DNA of 25,612 nt from a virus (IMGVR_UViG_3300042923_001813:1-25612); one strand, 5' to 3'. Counted from the first letter of the stretch, positions 14,374 to 20,990 are shown. Translations and numbers: made by a program. The notes: generated by a model not told the origin, from the sequence alone.

Positions 14374-15006
14374 CTAGTCCTCTTGGAGATGCACAGTCCA
14401 CTTCGGAGCTGTGATGGGCTCATTAATCGGAGTGATGAGTTTGATGGATCCAGCGGGTAAAATGCGGACCCCGCTTCTTGTAATCATCACAATTGCGTTA
14501 TCATCTTGAGCGATTGGTAATCCGACAAACTGGCCTTGCTGAACGACGTAGCGGAAGCAGCGTTCGCAGCCACCCTTCGTTCCATAAAAAAGGCGGGCGG
14601 CATGCAGGTTTGCAGCGAACACTCCTGACACCCAACCGACTGTTAAAAGCACGAAGATCCCGTTGTAAAAATTAAAGTGAGCCATAATCGAAGCGGCTCG
14701 CTGAAAAAACTCCGACCGGGTAGCGGGGAGCCAAGACCGCTTGAAGACACTGAGAAGGAAAATTAGAACCAAGCTAACTGCTGATATGGTGCCGATGGTA
14801 GAAAGAAGGGCACCGTATCCGTCCACCATCGTTTCCTGTATGCTTTTGCTTATTGCCCCAGAAGGAACTCCGAACTTTCGGAAAACGAAATACTGGTAGG
14901 TCGATCCGGCAAAATAGAAGGCAGCAGCAGCGACTAAAATCGCTGGAGCGGCGAGGGCGGCTAGGTCAGCTATCGCTAGCTTTTGCCGATCGACGGGACC
15001 CGTCAT
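14374..15006 (-). CDS. three-TM membrane protein of the kinase-phosphatase cassette
   Basis: A 210-aa membrane protein. AGGAG lies seven bases before the ATG at 15006, which is preferred to the TTG two codons upstream. Membrane segments are near residues 11-34 (LAALAAPAILVAAAAFYFAG), 63-87 (LLSTIGTISAVSLVLIFLLS) and 112-136 (YNGIFVLLTVGWVSGVFAAN). The C-terminal about 70 residues contain CERC and a small beta-rich part (DDNAIVMITRSGVRILPAGSI), likely cytosolic. Local base composition is clearly lower in GC than neighbours (25 of 60 bases are G or C at 14641-14700). It follows the PP2C gene by 44 bases. No family is recognised. It could be the membrane effector or sensor of the kinase/phosphatase pair; this is inference. 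Confidence 0.75.
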   Translation of the reverse strand: MTGPVDRQKLAIADLAALAAPAILVAAAAFYFAGSTYQYFVFRKFGVPSGAISKSIQETMVDGYGALLSTIGTISAVSLVLIFLLSVFKRSWLPATRSEFFQRAASIMAHFNFYNGIFVLLTVGWVSGVFAANLHAARLFYGTKGGCERCFRYVVQQGQFVGLPIAQDDNAIVMITRSGVRILPAGSIKLITPINEPITAPKWTVHLQED

Positions 15007-15050
15007 GTGCAAGCTCCTGTGCTATCCGCCTTCGATCTCGCGAGATGGCC

Positions 15051-15764
15051 TCACGAGTCGGTTTTCTCAATTTCCAGCGCGACAGCGGAAAAGTTGTCTT
15101 TGGGGCCGGCGGATTCGACGCGCCGCTCGACATCAGCAAGAAATGAGGCGAGATCCACATTGGCCAGCGACGCGTTCAAAATCGCGCCCCTCTTCACGGT
15201 TTGGTGAACGCCGTCACTCATCAGTAAAAGCCGGTCACCAGGCTGAATAAAGGCCTCGGCTTCGTAGACTTCGAACTCGGAGCTAGGCGTGAGGGCCGAG
15301 AGGAGAACATTTCTCCGATGGTAGCGCCGCGCCTGCTTGTCGGTCAGAACGCCCTTGCGAACGAGTTCGGCTACTTCCGTTTGGTCTCGCGTGAGGTGGT
15401 TTAATCCGGCACCTCGAAGATGGTAGATCCTGGTATCGCCCACGTGTGCGACCCGCGCCACTTTGCCGGCGATTGCGACTACCGACAGCGTCGTTCCCAT
15501 CCTCGAGAATTCCGGATTATCTGCAGAGACCCGCTCCAGCTGCTCCGCGACGGTTCCGAAGATACTGCTCAGTAGCTCCGGCTCCCCCGAGAAGCGCGCG
15601 GCCACATCGACAGCGATCTGGGCCGCTTCGGCGCCACCCGGAGCGCCCCCGATCCCGTCAGCGATACCAGCTATGATCGTTCGGTCATTCGCTTTGGTAG
15701 GCAACAAAATGCGATCTTGATTGGTCTGTCTCGGACCAATCTGACAGAACGAGGCATGCTTCAC
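15051..15764 (-). CDS. PP2C-family Ser/Thr protein phosphatase
   Basis: A 237-aa metal-dependent phosphatase that would remove phosphate from Ser or Thr of target proteins. All PP2C blocks are visible: TNQD (residues 14-17), GIADGIGG with metal-binding D36 (33-40), MGTTLSV (about 88-94), VGDTRIYHLR (about 107-116), LLLMSDGVH with D184, and KDNFSAV with D223. Length matches the short bacterial PrpC/Stp type. There is no membrane segment. The start lies 5 bases after the kinase stop, so the two are a coupled pair; the phosphatase probably reverses the kinase. A membrane protein gene follows. This is a reliable family call; the substrate is unknown. Confidence 0.93.
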   Translation of the reverse strand: MKHASFCQIGPRQTNQDRILLPTKANDRTIIAGIADGIGGAPGGAEAAQIAVDVAARFSGEPELLSSIFGTVAEQLERVSADNPEFSRMGTTLSVVAIAGKVARVAHVGDTRIYHLRGAGLNHLTRDQTEVAELVRKGVLTDKQARRYHRRNVLLSALTPSSEFEVYEAEAFIQPGDRLLLMSDGVHQTVKRGAILNASLANVDLASFLADVERRVESAGPKDNFSAVALEIEKTDS

Positions 15765-15769
15765 GGTCG

Positions 15770-17080
15770 TTACGGCACCTGGGCTTGCAGGACTGGATGC
15801 AGCACATCTTTGCTGACGCTTATCGATCGCTGCATACGTCCGAACTCATATGGGAAGTCAATGCCCAAGACGCTCATCTCGACCAAGATACGTTCGGCGA
15901 GCTGACTACTGATTGGCCCCACCATCTGGACGAATTTGCGTTCGACGAACCAGCGATTGTGCGAGAGGCCAAGCCGCAACATCGCGACGGCGATATCCGC
16001 CTGCAGCCCGACCTCGCCTAAATCGTAAAAGAGCTGCGCCTTCGTCGCGAGAACATCGCAGTAATCGAAGTTGAACGACATGGTCCGGCAGTGGTCGGCG
16101 AACATCTTTCCAAGGGCAGCCAGAAGGTCTGGGTCCTCTTCCGAAAGCTGCTGTATGTGCTCCAGACGCAAAGTCCTAAAAACCGTGTAGGTGGGCTGGC
16201 TCGTGGATGAATTTGCATCGAGCAGGTCGAAGATATCGTCCCAGTTCTCCGGACTTGGGAGAACCGCCTCGTCTGCGAGCAGCAAAACCGCTTTCTCTTC
16301 CTCGCCAGACTCAAATGCGAAGGTGAAGCCGTTGAGGGCCTCGAAAAGTGCCTCACGTAGTTGAGCGACATCCTTATATCTGCGGTGTGCGTTGCGCTTT
16401 GTGCACTTCTCGATGACCGGGCCGATCGCTCCGGGTCCAGTGAGTTCCTCGTGAGGCAACCGCTTCGGATTGACGGCGAAGATGTCGTGCAGCAGTGCGC
16501 CGAAGGAGTAGATATCCGATCGAGCAGTCGCCCTTTTGAAGTTGATAGCGCACTCAGGCGCTTGGTACGCAGGCGTCCCCCCGCCCATTCCGCTCGGCGT
16601 AAGAGTAGAAGATGCTTCCTCTCCAACAGCCATGAGACCGAAGTCCGACAGCGCATAGAACGGCTGTCCGGTCCCATCACGAAATCGAAGCACGTTTCCC
16701 GGCTTTAGATCTCTGTGGCAGTACCCGCGGGTGTGTATTTCTTCGAGGCCCGCGAGTATATCGAACAACGCCTTCAAAGGCGCCCCTCCTAACGTTCGAT
16801 CGACGCTCATCTCGTCAAGCAAGCTGCACTCAGCCATTGGCATTATAAACCAGGGCGGATTTGCATTCAGGTCGTGATCGAAGATGTGCACGACGTTAGG
16901 ATGGGTAATTGCTCTTTGGTAGCGCACTTCGCGCTCAAACCGGGGTTTCATCGCGGCAACGTCGATGTGAGCCGGGACTTCAAGTGTCTTCCGAGCAAAA
17001 ACCTGTCCAGCGCCGTCGACAACTCGTTCGACCACACCGAAACCGCCGCGCCCAAGAATCTCGATCGCATCGTAAGCCAT
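15770..17080 (-). CDS. Hanks-type Ser/Thr protein kinase
   Basis: A 436-aa soluble eukaryotic-like kinase. The catalytic domain spans about residues 3-255: P-loop GRGGFGVVERV (10-20), ATP-binding K31, probable helix-C E51, HRDLKPGN with catalytic D124, DFG at 146-148, and GTPAYQAPE at the end of the activation segment (168-176). The remaining about 175 residues are helical and acidic (EEDPDLLAALGKMF, GLQADIAVAMLRLGLS) and may be a TPR-like or other sensor region; there is no transmembrane helix or PASTA repeat. The ATG at 17080 has a G-rich site just upstream and fits family length better than the ATG at 17101. It is first of a tight kinase-phosphatase pair followed by a membrane protein. Substrate unknown. 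An anti-phage or signalling role inside the prophage is inference. Confidence 0.94.
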   Translation of the reverse strand: MAYDAIEILGRGGFGVVERVVDGAGQVFARKTLEVPAHIDVAAMKPRFEREVRYQRAITHPNVVHIFDHDLNANPPWFIMPMAECSLLDEMSVDRTLGGAPLKALFDILAGLEEIHTRGYCHRDLKPGNVLRFRDGTGQPFYALSDFGLMAVGEEASSTLTPSGMGGGTPAYQAPECAINFKRATARSDIYSFGALLHDIFAVNPKRLPHEELTGPGAIGPVIEKCTKRNAHRRYKDVAQLREALFEALNGFTFAFESGEEEKAVLLLADEAVLPSPENWDDIFDLLDANSSTSQPTYTVFRTLRLEHIQQLSEEDPDLLAALGKMFADHCRTMSFNFDYCDVLATKAQLFYDLGEVGLQADIAVAMLRLGLSHNRWFVERKFVQMVGPISSQLAERILVEMSVLGIDFPYEFGRMQRSISVSKDVLHPVLQAQVP

Positions 17081-17209
17081 ACACCCCCCCGTGATATTCA
17101 TTTCGTTTTGATGGCGGAGGTACCCTCCGCCGTGCCGATCAGAGCGGCGCGGAAGGCCTTAGGGTAGAAGCAGCCGTCGCGGCGTCCGTACCCGCCCTAT
17201 ACCCGCACC

Positions 17210-17467
17210 TCAGCCCGCGTGAGGAATAAATCTGACGATCGCAACGATCAGAACGGCAAGCACAGTCACCATCAAAGCCAGCACCGATGTTACCCAAGCC
17301 TTTGAGGGGAGCTGATCGAGATCGTCGCGAAGGATTTTAAGCCTTGCGTCTACGGCTTCCATCGCGCTCGCGCGGCGATCCTCGACGATCATAGGACCGG
17401 ATGTAGCAGAATGGTCCTGGACCGAACGCCGGAGCGCTTCCAACCTATTAATGTCGGCGTCATCCAC
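17210..17467 (-). CDS. small tail-anchored membrane protein
   Basis: An 85-aa protein with a charged, coiled N-terminal part (DADINRLEALRRSVQDHSAT, then AMEAVDARLKILRDDLDQL) and a single C-terminal membrane segment (VTSVLALMVTVLAVLIVAIV, residues about 60-80). The start is a GTG at 17467 without a clear ribosome site, 31 bases after the AbiTii-domain gene stop, so it may be translated by coupling. It is the last gene of the lipoprotein-nuclease-AbiTii operon. Anchored coiled proteins of this kind can be partners of an abortive-infection effector, but no family is recognised. Confidence 0.65.
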   Translation of the reverse strand: MDDADINRLEALRRSVQDHSATSGPMIVEDRRASAMEAVDARLKILRDDLDQLPSKAWVTSVLALMVTVLAVLIVAIVRFIPHAG

Positions 17468-17498
17468 ATCGCGATGATGCGCGATGTGGCCCGTAGCA

Positions 17499-18365
17499 TC
17501 AACCTTTGAGCAAGGCGGTTAGCGCCGGCAGGAATGGTGTCAGGACCGTCATGTGATCGGCCGCGGCGGTGATCAAGCGCTGGTACGCTGACAACCGCTC
17601 TACCGCCGTCGTCGCAGCACGCATCGCTTCCGCTTCTCGAACAATCGCCTGTTGATCGTGTTCAGACGTTACTTGCGCCTTCACGGCTTGCGCGATTTGC
17701 CCGAAGACTGCGTGTTCACCACCTAGATTGGTCGACTGCACGATCGATGAGCCTGCGCCACTCGCGTCCCCCGCGTTGAAGCTGCCGTGGAACGTGCCGA
17801 TGTGAATCGATGCGCTTGCGGCCTTCTGCCGCTCGGCCGGCGAGAAAACGAGCCCTTCACCCGTGATTCCCGCTCGCTCAAGCTCGATCGCCCAGTCGAG
17901 AACCATATTCCGGACCCGATCAATTATCCCGGTCAAGCTGCCATGCGGGATGATTTGCCTGACCTGAACCAAGTCCCAGTCAAAGGCCTCGTTCATGCGC
18001 TGCACGACGCCGACGTCCATCATCATGGAAATCTGGCCTTCGCCTGTGGAGCGAGCAAGGATCGATTCGTAATTTCCGATCGGCTCACGAAGCTCAACCT
18101 CACGAAGCATCGCATCCATTTTTTCGTCACCGATGACGATCGGCATGGCGTTGCGGTACCGGTCCATACCTTCAAGCGTGGAGCCGATACGCCGGTATTT
18201 GGGGAGGTCATCTCCCCTGTAACCATTGAGCTCACCCTCCACCCACTCGAGTGCGTCGTTCAGGCCCAGCTTGACTGCAGCAAGCTTGGTCTTCCGCAAC
18301 AAGGTGCTCACCGGCACATCAGCGGAAAGTGCATCCGCCTGCAGCTGATCAACCAAACCGGACAT
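17499..18365 (-). CDS. AbiTii-domain abortive-infection-type protein
   Basis: A 288-aa protein. The N-terminal half has the AbiTii pattern: LVDQLQADALSADVPVSTLLRKTK (residues about 4-27), LGLNDALEWVEGELNGYRGDD (about 34-54, with the family's ELNGY) and PKYRRIGSTLEG. This domain was named from lactococcal AbiT, which aborts phage development. The C-terminal part (SIHIGTFHGSFNAGDASGAG) is a Gly-rich segment followed by a helical end, seen in other AbiTii proteins where it may be an oligomerisation or sensing region. The ATG at 18365 overlaps the TAA of the nuclease gene (TAATG) and has AAGGGG five bases upstream. The domain call is from pattern recognition, not a search; the mechanism of the family is poorly known. 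Confidence 0.8.
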   Translation of the reverse strand: MSGLVDQLQADALSADVPVSTLLRKTKLAAVKLGLNDALEWVEGELNGYRGDDLPKYRRIGSTLEGMDRYRNAMPIVIGDEKMDAMLREVELREPIGNYESILARSTGEGQISMMMDVGVVQRMNEAFDWDLVQVRQIIPHGSLTGIIDRVRNMVLDWAIELERAGITGEGLVFSPAERQKAASASIHIGTFHGSFNAGDASGAGSSIVQSTNLGGEHAVFGQIAQAVKAQVTSEHDQQAIVREAEAMRAATTAVERLSAYQRLITAAADHMTVLTPFLPALTALLKG

Positions 18366-18763
18366 TACCACCCCTTCGCTTCGCCGGCGCGCACCAGCGC
18401 CTCGCCCAGGTCACCGCCCTGCCTGGCGCAGATCGCCAGCGTGCGGCCGTAGCGATCGGGGCCGCGCGATCGGCAGCGCAGCTTGGGGCCGCGCACCAGG
18501 ACGTGCCCCGATCGCGCGCGGCCGCGCGGGCCGCCGAGCAGCTGGACCAGCGTGTCGCGCGCCTTGATGCCGCTCGCCTTGGGGCACAGGTGGCCGCGCC
18601 GGCAGGTGCCGTCGATCTCGCGCGCGGCGATCCCTGCCAGCCGGATCCGCCGCCGCTCCCCGTACCAGATCGGTCCGTCACCGCCCCACACCCGTACCGG
18701 CGTGCAGGCGAACGCCTTGCTAGCCGGCACGACCGCAGCGGCAGCGAGGGCGAGCGCGATCAT
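18365..18763 (-). CDS. secreted thermonuclease (SNase-family) protein
   Basis: A 132-aa protein with an N-terminal signal peptide (MIALALAAAAVVPASKAFAC, cleavage near residue 19). The rest fits a small staphylococcal-nuclease-like fold: RIRLAGIAAREIDGTCR (about 39-55, where R, D/E contribute to catalysis in the family), then DRYGRTLAICARQGGDLGEALVRAGEA (about 102-128), a conserved SNase block. A periplasmic or outer nuclease is inferred. Its ATG overlaps the lipoprotein stop and its stop overlaps the AbiTii start, so it is in the same operon. SNase-like proteins are common in sphingomonad prophages and may scavenge or degrade DNA during superinfection; that role is not shown. Confidence 0.82.
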   Translation of the reverse strand: MIALALAAAAVVPASKAFACTPVRVWGGDGPIWYGERRRIRLAGIAAREIDGTCRRGHLCPKASGIKARDTLVQLLGGPRGRARSGHVLVRGPKLRCRSRGPDRYGRTLAICARQGGDLGEALVRAGEAKGW

Positions 18764-19125
18764 GGGTGTGCCGCCGTGTCGGTTATCTCGTCGAGATTGT
18801 CCGGTTCGATCCGATCGAGCGCAACTCGGTCTTCATCCCTGTACGGCGCGTCCCCACCGTACCGGCTGCGATCGAGTTGAGCGTTCAAGCAGGTGACGTC
18901 GGCGAACAGCTTCGCGTCAGAATAGCCTTTGGCGTCTTTTGCTTCGAGGTAAGCATCCGCAACTTTGCGTTCAGCCGCGCAAACTTCTCGGCTGCTCACC
19001 CCGGGTTGAGCCTTGACGATCTCTAGCCGAGCCTTCGCGTCGCCGACTGGATCATCGCACCCGCTGACAAGAAGCAGAGGAATAATACCCCCGAACTGAG
19101 AAACTCTTGATTGCCGCTTGACCAT
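18760..19125 (-). CDS. small lipoprotein at the head of the nuclease-AbiTii operon
   Basis: A 121-aa protein starting at the ATG at 19125. It has a short signal sequence ending in the lipobox LLVSGC (Cys about residue 18), so it should be lipid-anchored. The mature part (DPVGDAKARLEIVKAQPGVS, then KVADAYLEAKDAKGYSDAKL, TCLNAQLDRSRYGG) is helical with two Cys residues that could form a disulphide. The ATGA overlap with the nuclease gene shows operon coupling. A GGGGG stretch lies seven bases before the ATG. I recognise the general type in sphingomonad mobile DNA, not a function. It may be an outer-membrane partner of the nuclease or a superinfection-exclusion protein; both are speculation. Confidence 0.72.
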   Translation of the reverse strand: MVKRQSRVSQFGGIIPLLLVSGCDDPVGDAKARLEIVKAQPGVSSREVCAAERKVADAYLEAKDAKGYSDAKLFADVTCLNAQLDRSRYGGDAPYRDEDRVALDRIEPDNLDEITDTAAHP

Positions 19126-19199
19126 AACTTGCCCCCACAAGTTGTTGAGAAAGGATCGCTTACCTGTCGCTCCGTCGTAGCCGGGGGACAGGAGGTAAG

Positions 19200-19373
19200 A
19201 TGAAAAAGTTCGTGTACCGGTCGACGCCGGGCTGCCGCGAAGCGTGCGAACCGTGCATCGCGAAGTGCGCCGTCATGATGACGGCGCAGCAACTGGAGTG
19301 GGCCGCCGGCGGCACGACCGGGGGCGGCAAGAGCGAGTGCCGCAATCAGCGGCGGCCTCCGTCACGCGAGTGA
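19200..19373 (+). CDS. 57-aa Cys-motif microprotein (first copy)
   Basis: A short gene with GGAGG four bases before the ATG at 19200. It encodes MKKFVYRSTPGCREACEPCI followed by AKCAVMMTAQQLEWAAG and a basic Gly-rich tail. Four cysteines have the pattern C-x3-C-x2-C-x3-C (C12, C16, C19, C23), fit for binding a metal or for disulphides. The first 34 residues align without gaps to the ORF beginning at 19901 (20 of 34 identical), so the two are duplicates. It is on the plus strand in a minus-strand region and divergent from the lipoprotein gene at 18760-19125. Family and function are not known to me. Confidence 0.68.
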   Translation: MKKFVYRSTPGCREACEPCIAKCAVMMTAQQLEWAAGGTTGGGKSECRNQRRPPSRE

Positions 19374-19398
19374 CGGGCCATTATAGCTTCCTCTTTCA

Positions 19399-19887
19399 TC
19401 AGTAATCGCCCTCGGCCATCTGGCGCCGCGCTTCGCGCATCCCGCGTCCGCCGATCATCAACTGAATATCAACTGGGATGCCCTGCTCGAGCTGGTCGCA
19501 GATGACAGTGTCCGGACCACCCTGCGGCGGATCGCACGGGCAATAATCCTTGAAGCACATCTCCACTGGGGATGACGACTTGCCTGCGAGCGGCTCAGTC
19601 AAAGCGCTAGGCTCGCTTTTTTGCACGTTGGATCTGAGCTCATCCCGCAGAACTGCTACCTCAGCCTTCTCTGCCGCGAGTTCGAGACTCAACCGCTTCG
19701 TGGTCGCCTGTTCGTCTCTCAGCGCTTTTTCGAGATCGGCATTTCGTTGCTGCAGAGCGACCGGTTCGCACGCCACAACGCCGAAGCTAAGAATGGCGGC
19801 GAAACAGGCCCACCTGATACGAGCGCTTGAGACGTTTGAGCCATAAGTTCTTGGTAAACGAAGCTTAGTCGCGTCCCGAAACAACAT
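19399..19887 (-). CDS. coiled-coil lipoprotein
   Basis: A 162-aa protein from the ATG at 19887. A hydrophobic stretch (RWACFAAILSFGVVACE, about residues 25-41) ends in a lipobox-like VVAC, giving a lipid-anchored protein. It is followed by a strong coiled coil (LQQRNADLEKALRDEQATTK, then LSLELAAEKAEVAVLRDEL) and a Cys-containing C-terminus (CFKDYCPCDPPQGG). Start is uncertain: no ribosome site precedes the ATG, and the divergent ORF starts only 13 bases away. The layout is spanin-like, but it is far from the lysis genes, so a spanin role is not supported. Between two copies of the Cys-motif microprotein. Confidence 0.6.
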   Translation of the reverse strand: MLFRDATKLRLPRTYGSNVSSARIRWACFAAILSFGVVACEPVALQQRNADLEKALRDEQATTKRLSLELAAEKAEVAVLRDELRSNVQKSEPSALTEPLAGKSSSPVEMCFKDYCPCDPPQGGPDTVICDQLEQGIPVDIQLMIGGRGMREARRQMAEGDY

Positions 19888-19900
19888 TGGGAGCGGGGGT

Positions 19901-20200
19901 ATGGATGAGGTAGTGTACCGGTCGACGGCGGGGTGCCGGGAGGGCTGCACGCCTTGCCTGGTGCGATGCGCGGTGCTCAACGCGATGCAGGAACTGGAGT
20001 GGGAGGCGATGGGCTTGGCTTGGGAGCAGCCGGCGTCGCCTGAACGGGCAGCAGATCTCGCAGCTGCGACAGGCCGGTGGGCAGCCGCCGCGCAAGATGC
20101 CGCGCTTGTTCGGCCCGCGTCATCCCGTCAAGGCCACTCAGCAGGCCCTCGAACATTTGTGCCAGCGCAGGTTCGGGAGGAAGCGCGATCTGCATCGTGA
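19901..20200 (+). CDS. Cys-motif microprotein, second copy, 3' part antisense to repressor
   Basis: The first 34 codons (MDEVVYRSTAGCREGCTPCL and VRCAVLNAMQELEW) duplicate the microprotein at 19200-19373, including the C-x3-C-x2-C-x3-C motif. Beyond codon about 40 the frame runs antisense through the 3' part of the repressor gene and has shadow-like composition (Ala/Arg-rich), so the true product may be shorter or the copy may be a truncated relic. A GGGGG site precedes the ATG at 19901. The frame overlaps the convergent repressor by 224 bases. Real as a homology; uncertain as a functional gene. Confidence 0.42.
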   Translation: MDEVVYRSTAGCREGCTPCLVRCAVLNAMQELEWEAMGLAWEQPASPERAADLAAATGRWAAAAQDAALVRPASSRQGHSAGPRTFVPAQVREEARSAS

Positions 20201-20447
20201 CGTATTGAATAGCCGGCACTGGCGGGGGCAGCGGGGCGCCCTCGTCGGGGTCGTCCGTCTCGCCAGTCAGATATGCTGGAGTGGTATGTAGCTCGCGAGC
20301 GATCTTGTGGAGATGTGTCGATGACCGTTGCCCGCCGTTCACCAGACCATTGATGGTGCTCTGATCGACGCCGACGCGTCTCGCCAGCCACGCCTGCGAG
20401 CGCTTTTGCTGAGCAAGAAGATCGCGGATCCGATCGCCGACCGTCAT
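19977..20447 (-). CDS. XRE-family CI-like repressor without protease domain
   Basis: A 156-aa lysogeny-repressor candidate. Residues about 1-60 are an XRE/HTH-3 domain (TVGDRIRDLLAQQKRSQAWL, ARRVGVDQSTINGLVNGGQR, then ARELHTTPAYLTGETDDPDE, a repressor-typical ending). The C-terminal half has no S24 peptidase motif; it is helical, then Pro/Ser-rich (APKPSPSPPTPVPASR), possibly low-complexity. The ATG at 20447 is preferred over a GTG six bases upstream. No clear ribosome site precedes it. It faces the Cro-like gene across an 86-base region with an 18-bp operator. Because it lacks a RecA-cleavable domain, induction is likely through another mechanism. Repressor role is inferred from HTH and divergent arrangement. 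Confidence 0.82.
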   Translation of the reverse strand: MTVGDRIRDLLAQQKRSQAWLARRVGVDQSTINGLVNGGQRSSTHLHKIARELHTTPAYLTGETDDPDEGAPLPPPVPAIQYVTMQIALPPEPALAQMFEGLLSGLDGMTRAEQARHLARRLPTGLSQLRDLLPVQATPAAPKPSPSPPTPVPASR

Positions 20448-20456
20448 TGGCACAAG

Positions 20457-20474
20457 CTACCGGTGTTCCGATAG
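20457..20474. promoter_or_regulatory. imperfect operator near the repressor start
   Basis: CTACCGGTGTTCCGATAG has partial dyad symmetry and matches 12 of 18 positions of the perfect operator at 20506-20523, with centres 49 bases apart. It overlaps the leader of the repressor gene, so it is a candidate autoregulatory second operator. Confidence 0.45.
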
Positions 20475-20497
20475 AGCAGGCATAGGCATTTTCCGCA

Positions 20498-20526
20498 TTG
20501 CATTGCTATGGGAACTCCCATAGTTA
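20498..20526 (+). promoter_or_regulatory. candidate promoter of the Cro-like gene
   Basis: TTGCAT (20498-20503), 17 bases, then TAGTTA (20521-20526) resembles a sigma-70 -35/-10 pair. The predicted start of transcription falls at or within a base or two of the ATG at 20533. The palindromic operator lies between the two elements, so repressor binding would block RNA polymerase directly. Confidence 0.45.
20506..20523. promoter_or_regulatory. 18-bp palindromic operator of the lysogeny switch
   Basis: CTATGGGA-AC-TCCCATAG has perfect 8-bp arms with a 2-base centre, in the 85-base intergenic region between the divergent repressor and Cro-like genes. The site and size are typical of an XRE repressor dimer operator. 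Confidence 0.75.
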
Positions 20527-20532
20527 ACACGA

Positions 20533-20793
20533 ATGGGCATCGAATCTCGTCTCGACTCGCCGTTAGCCGAAGCCGTCCGGAAGGTAGGTTCCCAGTCCGC
20601 GTTCGGCCGCCTCGTCGGCAAGAGCCAAACCTCGGTGTTTGAGGCGCTGCGCGACAATCGCCCACTCTGGCCTGAGGCTGTCTTGAAGGTGGAGAAGGTA
20701 ACCGGCATCAGCCGCCACCGCCTACGCCCCGACGTGTACGGCCCCGAGCCAGCCGCCAGCGCACATGCAACAGCTGCAGGCGCAGCAGCATGA
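20533..20793 (+). CDS. Cro/YdaS-like transcriptional regulator
   Basis: An 86-aa small DNA-binding protein of the YdaS/Cro type. Residues about 10-62 carry the HTH (EAVRKVGSQSAFGRLVGKSQ, TSVFEALRDNRPLWPEAVLK, VEKVTGISRHRLRPDVYG), where the RHRLRPDVYG end is characteristic. The C-terminal Ala-rich tail is variable. No Shine-Dalgarno sequence precedes the ATG at 20533, and no other start in frame is plausible, so the transcript may be leaderless. It is divergent from the repressor and its TGA overlaps the next ATG (ATGA). Expected role: early switch to lytic growth. Confidence 0.82.
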   Translation: MGIESRLDSPLAEAVRKVGSQSAFGRLVGKSQTSVFEALRDNRPLWPEAVLKVEKVTGISRHRLRPDVYGPEPAASAHATAAGAAA

Positions 20794-20990
20794 GCGGCGA
20801 AGGCGTCATCCCCGCCGCGCCTCGGATCACCGCAGAGCAGTCTCAGCGGGTGTATGCGTTGATCATTGGTCCGGCTCATCGCCTGGCGTTCGAGGCGGTT
20901 TGTCGCCACGCCTCTGATCCCAGCGCCTATAGCCGTATTCGGTTGGCGCATATGGGATGGGTCGGTCCGACTCCTCGAGTTGCTCGATGA
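20790..20990 (+). CDS. small hypothetical downstream of Cro-like gene
   Basis: A 66-aa frame overlapping the Cro-like stop by 4 bases, MSGEGVIPAAPRITAEQSQR onward. In YdaS/Cro operons a second small regulator often follows, but no HTH is evident here. The C-terminal half overlaps the convergent minus-strand gene at 20863-21231 for 128 bases, and one of the two may be a shadow in that segment. Function not recognised. Confidence 0.35.
   Translation: MSGEGVIPAAPRITAEQSQRVYALIIGPAHRLAFEAVCRHASDPSAYSRIRLAHMGWVGPTPRVAR

Noticed and set aside
19399-19887. Spanin (Rz-like) of the lysis cassette
   Set aside because: It has a lipobox and coiled coil, but it lies 13 kb from holin and endolysin and has no overlapping Rz/Rz1 partner.
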